NCBI GenBank assembly: GCA_017311315.1
Contig: CM029654.1
Location: 24,449,879 to 24,513,878, forward strand
Source: Dendrocalamus latiflorus
Taxonomy: Eukaryota; Streptophyta; Magnoliopsida; Poales; Poaceae
DNA: 64,000 bases
Direction of reading: 5' to 3'
Within the stretch, counting starts at the first letter, position 1. Each line of letters starts with the position of its first letter. Position numbers and translations under genes: made by a program. The notes under the pieces were generated by a model. It saw only the letters and a program-made list of their open reading frames with translations, was not told where the DNA came from and did no database searches. Of the stretch, positions 22,250 through 32,688 are shown piece after piece.

Positions 22250-22450
22250 AGCATGTGGAAATAGTGGAAGGGGAGGTGGCGCCAATCTGATCTTCTTGAT
22301 GAGGATCTCGCACAGCTTCTTGCTGAGCTCCTGGGAGAGAACGCACTACAGCAGAGCCTTGTGAGAAAGCACGCGCTTATCCGAGTTCTTGACGTGGTGG
22401 TCGATCCGACGCCGGATCAACCGCTCCATGCCGATGACCTTTGTCCAGAA
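22250..22450 (-). pseudogene. unrecognised coding fragment with in-frame stop
   Basis: The minus strand reads a protein-like stretch (GMERLIRRRIDHHVKNSDKR, VLSHKALL, stop TAG, CVLSQELSKKLCEILIKKIR), rich in Lys/Arg/Leu and GC-richer than its flanks. The internal TAG and absence of adjoining exons suggest a decayed captured exon. I do not recognise the protein. Confidence 0.35.
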
Positions 22451-22559
22451 CTAAGTTGTATGTTTGCAAAGTGGTCTTTCTCCAGAAGTATATATGCAAC
22501 TTTTTCCAAAGAAAATGATAACAATTGCAACAAATAACACAATAGAAAGATACATTACT

Positions 22560-23220
22560 ACTTTGTGCCTTCCACAATTAACACCCCCTTCATCTCAAAA
22601 TAGAATAATAATTAACATCCACTTGGTAGAAACTGGTGGTTCCCAATTTCTCAGAACTAATGTATTTAGGCTGGAGAAAAGCTGGTTTGTAGATGATGAG
22701 TTAGCCACTTTGATTCAGAACATATGGAAGGCTCAGGATCTGCTCTGGACAATTCGCAAGTGCAAATTAGATGTGCTAGATAGTTACGTAGAGGGCGGAG
22801 CATAAGCAGAAGAGCTACTAAGAGGAGACTCAAAGCTGGGTTAATTCACCGGATTGGGATATTTGATGAGAAGGCTGAAGATATATAACTTTCAGATGAG
22901 GAATTGAGTCAGAATTAAATTGGAAGCGCATCTCATGGATATATACAATGAAGAGAAAAATCTATGTGGGTGTGGTGATAAGTAGTCAACAGAAGGTGAC
23001 TTGAACGCTAGCTATTTTCAGGTAGTAGCCAATGGAAACCGGAGAAATACCTGATCCAGAAAATTCAGATTGGAGATTGAATGACTGAAAACAAGCAAGA
23101 CATCAGGCAAGATATTGAAAGCTACTGTGAATATACAGGACCCAGGGGGATCCAACTCCAGCAATACAAATAAAAAGGTGAAGGACGTAATCGTTTTAAC
23201 AGTCAAGAATCAGATAGCTT
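22560..23220 (+). mobile_element. LINE (non-LTR retrotransposon) ORF2 fragment, decayed
   Basis: The plus strand encodes FRLEKSWFVDDELATLIQNI and, after several stops, GDLNASYFQVVANGNRRNT. Both are characteristic of the region between endonuclease and reverse transcriptase in plant L1-type LINEs (families with 'WLKEGDxNTxYFHxxAxxRRR'). Several in-frame stops show it is dead. It is antisense to the surrounding Helitron-like element, so it inserted or was captured separately. Confidence 0.65.
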
Positions 23221-23365
23221 TGGCCTTTGTGGGATCCTTTGATCCTTTCCCATGAATGATTAACCATGTCTTATACTCACCCAGTATTACTCAGTACTCA
23301 ATCAAGGCACTGCTAAATTCGCTTGCAAAACATGTATCACGGATTGCCTTACTACGCTATGCGGA

Positions 23366-24568
23366 ATGAAGACAAACAGGCAAGAGCCAGGCAAAGTTCC
23401 CACCTTTCTTGAGCTCGGCGGCGCGGCAATACGTCGAGCAGCACGCGTGCGCTGGGTCACAAACGCGATGCTCGACAGCCCCGCAGCCACTCCTGGGCTG
23501 TCGCCAAACTCCCACCGTCCCACGAGGCCACGACGGCACAACAACAGGACGCACTGCTTGGCATGGTCGCTTGACACCAGCAGCACACCGGCTCTGGAGC
23601 ACCACCGGGGGGTGGGGGCGTCCGCCGGGGACGGAGGTCAGGCGGCCGCCCGACCTCGCCTAAAGGGCGGGTCCGCCACTGGTGGCATGGATGCGAACGG
23701 AGGAAAGACAGCAAGTGGCGGCGCAAATTTGAGGGGAGAAAGGAGCGGCGGCGCGAATAGAGGAGAGGACGGACGGCGAGTGACAGCGCGGATGCGAGGG
23801 CAGCGCGGGGGCGGAGCGAGGACTGCGGAGCAATCGAGGGGTGCGGAAGAATCGAGGGCGAAGTGGGTCCGCCCCCGCCGTCGCCTCCTTCCTCTCCTCC
23901 GCCCCCAACCGGCGCCGCCCCCGCCGTCGCCTCCTTCCTCTCCCCCGCCGCAGCCGCGCCTCCTCCTTCCTCCGCCCCCTTCCTCTCCAAGCCAGCCGCC
24001 GCAGCCGCGCCTCCTCCTACCTCCGCCCCCAACCGGTGAGATGGAGGTCGCGCCGCCTCCTTCCTCTACACCCAACCGACGCTGCCCCCGCCGTCGCCTC
24101 CTTCCTCTCCTCCGCCCCCAATCGGCGCCGCCCCCGCCGTCGCCTCCTTCCTCTCGACGGAGGAGTGGTTGCGGAGATGGGGAGGGACGTAGGAGGAGCA
24201 GGCGGGGCGGGCGGCGGGGCCGTTGGATGCGGCGGTGCGGAGGGGTGGGGGAGGAGGAGGCGGTGGCACAGGGTGGGAGGGAGGGGAGGCGGCGGCGGCG
24301 CGGGGTGGGGAGGAGGAGGAGGCGGCGGCGGCGGCGCGGGGGGAGGAGGCCGAGAGACGCGGAGAATGGGGGAGGCGGTGGCGTGGGGTGGAAGGAGGAG
24401 GAGGCGGTGACGGAGCGGACGGGTGGGGGGAGGAGGAGGCGGCGGCGGAGCGGGGGAGACGGAGGCGGAGGAGGAGCGGATCGGGCGGAGAGCGGGATTG
24501 CGGGGAGAGAAGCAGAGGAAGGCCCACATGTCGGCGCTTTTTTTTCTGTGAGAGGCGGCAGAGCGTAG
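23366..24568. other. GC-rich low-complexity block at the 5' end of the Helitron
   Basis: About 900 bp of GGCGGAGGAGGCGG / CCGCCGTCGCCTCC-like sequence with direct repeats: the phrase CCGCCCCCGCCGTCGCCTCC recurs about five times between 23873 and 24155. All six frames stay open for long stretches and translate to Arg/Gly/Pro/Ser-only polypeptides, so open frames here (up to 400 codons) are not evidence for a gene. It may derive from a captured first exon or 5' UTR. Confidence 0.55.
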
Positions 24569-24609
24569 GGCGCACCATCCCCTTCAACTCGTTCTTTTAA
24601 GAGTAGAGA

Positions 24610-26025
24610 CTAGGGGGTGGAGCCCCAGGTGGAATTTCTCCATCGCGGGCAAGGGCGGATCTCCCCTCAAGGGGAATAGGGATGGGCCTGCTATGCTAGC
24701 GGAGTAGGGATGAGTTGTCCTCCTCCAGCGGAAATCTCATAAAAATAACTTTTTAATAATGATTATAGTTTTTTAATGTAGAAGATTGTATTTTTCTTTT
24801 ATATTTAAATTAAAATTTGAATCGATAGTTAAAAATATATTTTAAAGCTATGTTTTGAAAAAATTTAAATAATTATAAAGTAATAAATAAAATCACAGTA
24901 GTATTTTTTCAAAAATCAATTTAGCCTTTTTAAGCCCCACGGGGAGCGGGGAGGAGGGGTGATCTCCCTGTTTTGCATAATGGGACCGGGGCTGGGGTGA
25001 GCTAACGGGGATCAGGGTGAGGCCGGAGGGCCCTCCTCTTCTCGTTGCCACCCTTAGATTTCACCTAGGATTTTTTTTTGCTTTGTGCCTGGTCTACACT
25101 AATGTTTTCATTTGTGCTACTATTAACCAATTACTTGAATCATTTGAATTGTCAAATTTAGTTTGGCGAGTAAAATGTTCTTTTTGGAAAATATGAATTT
25201 AGAGCTCTCCTAACCAAATTGAACTCTCCTACCATAGTTCTTGGAGCAGCGAATCGTGTAGTGACAAACAAAATGTGCAAAACGAAAGGTATGCATAGCA
25301 AGAGAAAAGTTAGAATCATAACAATGTATCAGTGATTTATGTGTGCTTGGATCATTGGGAGGGTACCGGCGTAAATAGTGATAGAAGGTTATATACGTAC
25401 ACACAGTCAAAAGGCGTGATGAGGAGTTGTCCGGCGGCGTCAGTGCAGTAGCCGGCGTTTTTTTTCTTTTGTGTGTAATTTACAGAAGTGACGATAATAT
25501 GCCGTGGTTCTGAAGTAGGGGATGCTTTGTAAACGTAGGGAAAAATCTTAAGTGGTCATGCTGAAGCCTCTGCCTACGAACTGTTTACGGACTGAATTAC
25601 AAAGTTGATACATCCTCTAAGACGACCACAAAGTGCGTGACTAATGAGTTTGGAATAATTCATGTTAGGGTCAGCTTTGGCAAGCCAATTTCTGCAAATT
25701 AATTCTTCAATAACATCCACGTTGGGAGTGCGCCTGGCTGGACATTGCTGAAACTGTGAACCGCAGGGCAGAGCCAGCCCTCCGTGCCCGGGCTCACCGG
25801 CGTCGAGCCATGGAGCTCCAATGAAGTCCCGTTTGTCACTAGGCATGATGGAAGTCGTATCTTCCCAGATAAAGCTAGTTTACTGGGCCATCACAAGAGT
25901 TATAAGCCTAATGGGCTAGGTGCCCCTCAATGGACCGTTACTTGTAGAGGCTAGATTTTTCCTTGGCTTTGCCCCTAGTGAACCATGATGTATTCTATGG
26001 CAGAGCTAGAAAAGTTTTTAATGGG
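24610..26025. other. intergenic, no gene recognised
   Basis: Includes a GC-rich, repeat-like stretch (24610-24730 and 24935-25060: GGGGTGGAGCCCC, CCCCACGGGGAGCGGGGAGG) separated by AT-rich DNA, possibly a degraded DNA element. A minus-strand open frame at 25574-25846 (90 codons) has no motif I recognise. Confidence 0.4.
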
Positions 26026-29000
26026 TGTAACACGCCGGCGTTGCCGCCCATGGCCCACGCTGGTCTCCGGACTCCGGGCACCACCCCCCACCCCCCTCGT
26101 GTCGCCACCGGCCGGTCGCGCTCCTCAACTCTCCAATCACAATATTCCACAAATCCCAAATCACAAGTCGGAATCGAATTCTTACATTGTTACTATGAAA
26201 TCCCCAAATGGCTGCTCCCAACGCCTCCCAACTTGGCTCGGCCACTAGAACTGATCCCCTTGGCTGCTCAAATCTACCACTTATAGCTGCTCCCGATGAC
26301 CTAGCCTCTCGTGCCGCGCCTGCGGCCTGTCGTTCCCTTGGCCGCTCGGCTCGGCCTGGCCACCAGCTACTCCGAGCCTCTCGCGCCTCGCCTACCAACT
26401 GAGAGCTGCTCTCGCGACATACCCCCACTTAGCCGCTTGGTGCCTTGGCCAGGACCGGCCAGCTCCTCCCCTTCCGCGCAGGTGATGGCACGCCGACACC
26501 GCTGCTTGCTCCCATGATCGCGAGGGCGGTGAGGTCACAACACGCTGTGTCAAGCCCACCAGCCACCGCTCTGGCTGCCTCACCTGCACCTTGCGACTAT
26601 CACCGGCCTTCTCTAACCCCTAACGCCAAGCCGCCACTTCGTGTAGGAGAGGAGAGCTAGCAGGAGTGTGCACAGACATATCTAGCACCTCTACTAGCTC
26701 TACCTATGGTTGTATTTCTGTGCAACCTCATCCTCGCGGTTGGCCCTTTGCTTTGCTCGATGGCTGCCTCCAGACCTCCCATCCCAGTCGCGTCAGTCTT
26801 TCCAATTCCAGCCGCCCGGGTGCTTGAGATGTGCCATCAATCCACCATTGCGCGTGCGTTTTTGAAACAAAACCAAACTTCAAAAGGAAATTTGAATTCT
26901 TGTTGAATTTGATTTCTCCTAAACCTTGGCCTAATCTAGCTCAAATCTCATCCATTCAAGCCCTAAACTCCCTACCAGATCCCCCTTTGATTCAATTTTG
27001 TGTGCACTGTTCACTATCCGAAAAAAGTCACCGCCGCCTTGTTTTGCCGCTGCCCGGTCTCTCTTACTCGCCTGCCTTCCTGTGCCTTCTCGCCGCTGCC
27101 ACTCCTCTGCATCCTATCAAAGACCGTACCCCCATCTTAATTGCCCTGATCGCGCGTCAGAGCCGCCGGCCGTGCCTGCCACCACATTGTTGACCTCCCT
27201 ACTTTCTCTATTCTCTCTCTCACGGCTGACCTGACATCCTCTATCACCTTTTGACCACCGCATTGCTATGTCTGAGGCCGTCAGTACACCCCCTGCCAGC
27301 CGCACCTCCCCGACCTTTCCGGACCAGGCCACGCACCGCTGCCACCATGGCTCCCCACTATGCCGAACTACCTTTGTCGCCCTATTTAAGCCCCCGAGCA
27401 CCTCCTAAGTAATGCATTGGTGCTCAGGTAGACCACTCACACACCTTATTGAGCCCTCGACCAAGGCATTGCCGAAATTCACCAAGGCAAGCCTGAATCC
27501 AATCCTACCCGTTCAATCATTTACTTTTCAATTGCCTTCATCTGTATCCTCCTCATGCCCCCAGGAATACCCTTGAGCTATTACCTTAGCGTCCCGAGCC
27601 TCCCTCTTCTCTGCCACGGAGGTCCGCCGCACGGCCATGGCACCCCGCTGTGGGTAGCCCAACTCCAGCCACCCCTGCCCGAACCACCACTTTCCCAAGC
27701 TCCCTCTAACCCCCAGGATGCTCAAATATTAGCGCTACTGCCTAGAGACCCTAGTACTCCCTGTGTGATTCGAACATCCCACGGAAGGAAAACCTCGCCG
27801 CCGGTGAACACCGCCCTCCCTGTCCCTTTTTCCATTGCAAACCACCCTAGGCTCACTAATCACCGCCGCTGTCCTCCCCTGTTTCTCTGTTGCGCACGCG
27901 TTCAGCCGAAGAAGATGAACAGTAACGGTATGTTACTATTCACCTGACCTGTTAACCCTTAAAGCCAACCCGTGATAGACAGTGAAAACTCGCTGTGAAC
28001 AGTAAACCGAACCGATGTGAATAGTAAAGACCCGCAGTGAATAGTACCCAGATCCGTTACTATTTATAAAACCCAAAAATGCATATACATTCATTTCGAT
28101 CGTTTCGAACCCCTTTATCTATCCCTCAGCTCTGTTTCCTCGTATTAGACACCTATAAACTCAAAACCTATTTTATTTGGTTTTTCTTGTATTTTACTTC
28201 TTTATTTGATTTCTTTGTTCCTAGCTTAACCCTTCGAGCATGGAATTAAATTATTTTCTTTTGCCTTGTGTTAGCGCACGACATTGAAGGTCAGCCAATT
28301 CAAGAAAAAGAAGCTCAAGATCAAGCACAAGAATCAGAATAATACGGAATTGCAGAATACATTGATCCGCAAGGTAAGTCACATGTCTTTGATCATGTTG
28401 AACCTACATTCCTTTAATTATTTATTTATCAGTATTTTTATTATGTTATTTACACACTGTTATTTCCTATACAATAAACGTTTAGAATGACATGATATTA
28501 GTTATGTCCTACCACATGAAAAAGCCCTGTTTTATTTGATGGTCATATTCATCTTGACAAGTCTTAGTAATAATAAATTACTATAAAACACACCATGGTA
28601 GTTTAAAAAATTCAACTGCTTTACACTAGTAGTGACAGTGTCGCAGTGTACTAGGATATTTATTTGTGAATGGTTACCTGGTTGATGAAAAGCAAAGACT
28701 AGAATCTTATGCTAAGTAAAGAACATAGTAATCGTTTAACCACAAGTATTGACTTATCAAGCCTGATTTAGTAGCTGCTCAAATCGATTGAATATCTACT
28801 ATGAGGATATAATATACTGTTCTAGAAAAGGGAACAACAGGCATAAGAATGTGGTATGGAAACGGTAAAACCATACTTTTACAGCGGTAGGCTTCGCCCT
28901 GTCAGGCCGCCGTATTCTGTGACAAGGGCATCTAGTCTATTGGTAGAGGCTATATAAAGAGATGAGCAGTGAAACAACTTTGTTTTTTAACTCATATGTG

Positions 29001-29684
29001 GGGTTAAGAAATCTTGTAGGTAAAGTTGTGCAACTCTACAGAATCATAATATGTGGTATTCGAATACGTTGTGCTTCTGGTAAATGAAGCTGTGTTTAAT
29101 GGGTGATTCCAATAGTGAGGCATAAGTAGACTTAGAAACAATTTGGAAATGTGAAAGTTTGGTAATCGAGATGTTGAAACCCTAATTCCTTTAGAAGTTA
29201 TTATTCTTCTGTATTTTAAAACATTTGCAAATAAAATTGCATCCACAAATACTTTAACACAACCACTATATTCCCATCTTTTGAAAACCCTGGCAAGTAG
29301 CTATATAGTGTTTCCTATGTGACTTACTGAGTACGGTTGTTGTACTCACGTTTGCTAAACTATTAATAGAAAACACTTAGGAAAACAATGAAGGAACCAT
29401 TAAAGAAGGCTTTGAAGATTCTTACAATGTAGATGACGCTTCGTGTTAGGGTTTATTCTACTCTCAAGTACGTCTGTGAAGATCTTTTGTATTATATTAT
29501 AATTTTGGGCCGCACGCCCTATTATGTAAAACTTGGTTGCTAAATCTTAATTTTATAATAAAGTCTGATTTTTATGCTTAAGCTTATATTAGAAATGATG
29601 TACACTCGCTTATGGTACTCGCAATTGAACAATTCTAAATAATTATGAAAAAATTCTAATAACCTCAGAAATAAGGGTGTTACA
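26026..29684 (+). mobile_element. solo-LTR-like block, about 3.66 kb
   Basis: Starts TGTAACACGCCGG and ends AAGGGTGTTACA, so the ends form the TGTAACAC...GTGTTACA inverted repeat typical of long Ty3/gypsy LTRs in grasses. The interior has the usual LTR pattern: a GC-rich first part (26027-27900), a cluster of 'GTTACTATTCACC / GTGAACAGTAAA' motifs (27915-28070), then AT-rich DNA. No primer-binding site follows and no second LTR is in the window. The flanks ATGGG and GTTTC do not match, so a target duplication is missing. Open frames inside are short and unsupported. Confidence 0.5.
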
Positions 29685-29899
29685 GTTTCCCCTCTGCTGT
29701 CCGATGACATTCATGGACTCGTACGAGTGCGAATATTTTTCTTCTTTCCTCGCATAATGCTGCATTGGCCGCGAATCAGTCGAGGGGACATCGTATGGCG
29801 TCCAGGTTGCTTCGTTTTCTTTTCTTTTCTTTTCTTTCCAAGAGCGGGAGTCAGCTGTTCAAAGCCAAAGGCCGTGGCTCTTCGATGGGAAAGGGTGCT

Positions 29900-30068
29900 A
29901 CGAAAAAGGTGATGTTAATCAAGTTTTGATGCAGCAGTTTTAAGCAGATTAGACGGTTCCTATTCAATGGAGCCTGAATCCAAAGATAACATATTGCCTC
30001 TTATTATACCTAATTTGCGTGAGAAACAATATAGCGCAATAAAACTTGATTAACATCACCTTTTTCGT
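29900..30068. repeat. hairpin with perfect 28-bp arms
   Basis: The arm at 29900-29927 (ACGAAAAAGGTGATGTTAAT, then CAAGTTTT) is the exact reverse complement of 30041-30068. A 113-bp spacer separates them. No open frame. This could be a small foldback element or a recent inverted duplication. Confidence 0.85.
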
Positions 30069-30810
30069 CCCATATAATTGTGCTACCATAGGCACTAATT
30101 AAATAACTTAATTTTGCTTCACATTGAAATATTCATTTCTTATGAGTTCTCTCTAAGAGATATTTTAGCTCATATTTTCCCAACAACCCCCTTTTTATTA
30201 CTTCCCAACTAAATTTAATAATAATACTTAAGTGGTTGATAAGTCAAACAAATGAGAACCTCAATTTGTTGATAAAGTAAATTTCAAACATATTTTGAAG
30301 ACATCATCAGATCCGCAACAACAGGCAGGAGTCGTTGAATTCGTTTCGCAACTCCATTCTATTAGCCACGCCACAAGGTGAAGATGCATCCTTTTCTTTT
30401 ACTTAGCCTTTACAGACGTCCTGATTCTACTGTCTTGCGCTCAAAAAAAAAAAACTTGGAGGACCATGTGAAAAGGAAGTTTTTTTTAGCAACCATTGTG
30501 AATGTTTGTGTAGTTAAAATTTAGATTTGTAAAAGATTTAAAATTTTGCCTATTGTTCAGTTTCTGGCAATCTGATCGGCTCGGCTAAGCAGTCAGACCA
30601 GCCAGGCAAATCGGTCTGACCGGCTTGGCTGAGCGGTTAGACTAGCAGTCCTCTAGTTTCGGTAGTGAATTCTGAATTTTGGGAAATTGGTCGAGGATTG
30701 GATAATTTGGTCCTAGGTTAGTGAATTCATGTTGCATGAAGCATGTCTCAACTAATGTAGTCAAATTGTGAAGAATTTGTGTCCGGAAATGATTTCTTTT
30801 TCTTTAGATA
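30069..30810. other. retroelement-derived flank, no gene
   Basis: Contains repeated 'CGGTCTGACCGG' type motifs (30570-30640). Its last 130 bp resemble the DNA just upstream of the LTR at 61414, consistent with being the 3' end of a retrotransposon interior. Confidence 0.4.
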
Positions 30811-32318
30811 TGCAGGAAAACTTTGAGTCAATTATGGTCAATGACAAGGACCAGGACTACGCTCATGGAGGAGTCAGGGTCCAAAATAGTCAAGAATGTT
30901 GGGTGAGATAGTTGAGTTCGAACATGGCACAAAAAAAAGTAAGGAATATTGAAAGGAATGATTGAGCGACGGGTTGTACCAAGTGGTTTGATCGGGCCAA
31001 GTAAGGCGTATTCTGGTGAAACCTAAGTGAGAGAGACTTATCGATATGTGGCAAGCTATTGATGCACCTATACGTGGCAAACATGGTGATTGTTTGTAAG
31101 GGAAGATAAAGACCGGGTTATAGCGATGGTATTTTGGCAGTTTACCAAATACTAAAAACTTTGTTAGATCAAAACCACGATACTTGAGTGGCGTTTGGGA
31201 AAGTGGTTTACGTCAAGGAGACATTGAGAAGATCAAGTGGATTAAAGATTTAGTGGGTTCGTACCATGTGCTTTGAAAATTGTGCATGAGTTAAGTGTGA
31301 GTATAAAATCCGTATTGTGTGAGGTTATCAAGTTTTCCTCATTTGTGCTAGTGGATAGTATCCATAAGTGTAGATGTAGGCTGGTTGCTCTATTTATTTA
31401 GTGGAGGAGATAGAGGCTTGCATGTTAACTATTTGAACCATTCTTGAGTTAGGGTTAGGCTTTGAGAGAGAAGAGTGAGTGATATGGTATACTCTCTTGT
31501 CTTCCTAATGAAGTGGCTGTAAAATATTTATCCTTAAGTAGCAATATAATCAAGTTTGCTCATCTTTCATGAATCTTTCTTGTCTTGATTGATTTGCTCC
31601 TGTTCTTATTGGTTCTTTGTTTCTTCTCTCCACTTCTTGATCTTGCTGCTGTCAAGAATATGTAAGTAATGGAGATGACTCATATAGATCAAATCACATC
31701 TATCTAGCACGGTGGTTTGCAAATTCTTGAAGTTGCTTGATTCTTGCATGATTTGGTGCTATTCTTGAGGAATCTTGATATGAGAGTTTTGGTTTTGATT
31801 CATCGATTGACTTTGCTTACTGTGATATGCGGGAATACATCTGAAGCCATCTTGGCTGTTCTTAACCTACGAGCAAGTTGTCATTCCAGATTTTGAGTTT
31901 TGCTTGATTTTGATGCAACGTTTCTTGTTTGGAGGAAATATGGGACTTTGGGTAGGATCATCCGATTCTTTGATGGAATATGTTCCTGAGACCCTCAACA
32001 AGGTGTGTGTAAAGTTTGATCTTATTTGACAATGAATTTTGAAGATTGCACATAAAGTGGTTTGGATTTAGGCTGATTTTCTGTTTTGAGAATAGAGGAG
32101 CATTCAGACTGCTCCTAGGCCTGGTCAAACCGTCGGCTTGCCTTCGGTCAGACCAACCAGATGCAATTTTTGTGCTCTTCGCTGTTTTAGGTTACTTGCA
32201 TGTAGACTGTGAAATATGGTCTTCTTAGCTCTCTAGCTCCGAAGTAAAAGATTTATGATACTTATGAAAATTTTTAAAAAACACCATTCACCCCTTTATT
32301 GTGATCGCTGGTTCTACA
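30811..32318 (+). mobile_element. LTR copy A (1.5-kb LTR family) upstream of PYRB
   Basis: Begins TGCAGG and ends GGTTCTACA. It aligns along its length with the copies ending at 60268 and 63137: shared blocks include GGACCAGGACTACGCTCATG, GAGAGACTTATCGATATGTG and GTGGATAGTATCCATAAG. It also shares the CTATTTA box before the conserved GGAGGCTTG. No primer-binding site follows. Its right end lies about 370 bp from the PYRB start codon. Confidence 0.6.
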
Positions 32319-32688
32319 TCGTTTTATGAAGTGTTAAACATGAAAATTACTTGCAATCTAAGAGCTAATACCTAAATTTAAGCACTAACCTACTTAGCAC
32401 AATTGCCATATAAAACAAACAACATAGATATCCCCACGGAACACAACCAAAATAGTGAATATTCTTGCAAAACGACGATACACTCGCAGAAAATTACCGA
32501 GCCCTCCCGGGGGAAAATACTGCTCCAGGCATCCCCTTCACAGCCTCGGAGGTTCAGTCCAACTTGTGTCCAACCCCACGCCGACAAACACCGGACCAAA
32601 AATCCACGCAAAATCCAAGTGGGGGAGAAACCTCTCCTTCCTGCTCCAGTGCTCCAAACCCCTAAACCCTAGCTCCGGCCGCTCCTCC
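32319..32688 (+). promoter_or_regulatory. PYRB core promoter and 5' leader
   Basis: A TATAAA box lies at about 32410-32415. The leader contains AAACCCCTAAACCCTAG just before the ATG at 32689. The whole host-derived upstream sequence before the LTR is only about 370 bp. Confidence 0.5.

Larger units (their letters stand above)
18219..24609 (-). mobile_element. Helitron-like element carrying gene fragments
   Basis: On the minus strand the 5' end reads TCTCTACTCTTAAAAG (24609 downward), matching the TCTMTAYTA-style start of grass Helitrons. The 3' end reads CAACGCACGGGCGCCCTA then CTAG (18219-18222), with the palindromes CGTTGCAACG and GGGCGCCC just inside, followed by T. CTAG|T with a hairpin about 10 bp upstream is the classical Helitron 3' end; there is no target duplication, as expected. 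The base before the 5' end is G, not the canonical A, which weakens the 5' call. No Rep/helicase gene is seen, so it is non-autonomous. Inside, in the element's own orientation, lie intron-bearing fragments of at least one host gene (20588-21262) and an unrecognised gene piece (about 22250-22450). Confidence 0.6.

Noticed and set aside
23366..24568. 400-codon plus-strand open frame and several long overlapping frames on both strands
   Set aside because: The translation is almost only Arg, Gly, Pro, Ser and Glu, and every frame stays open. This is a base-composition effect in GC-rich repeats, not a gene.
25574..25846. 90-codon minus-strand open frame as a possible gene
   Set aside because: No recognised domain, no adjoining exon or promoter signal; kept only as part of the intergenic description.
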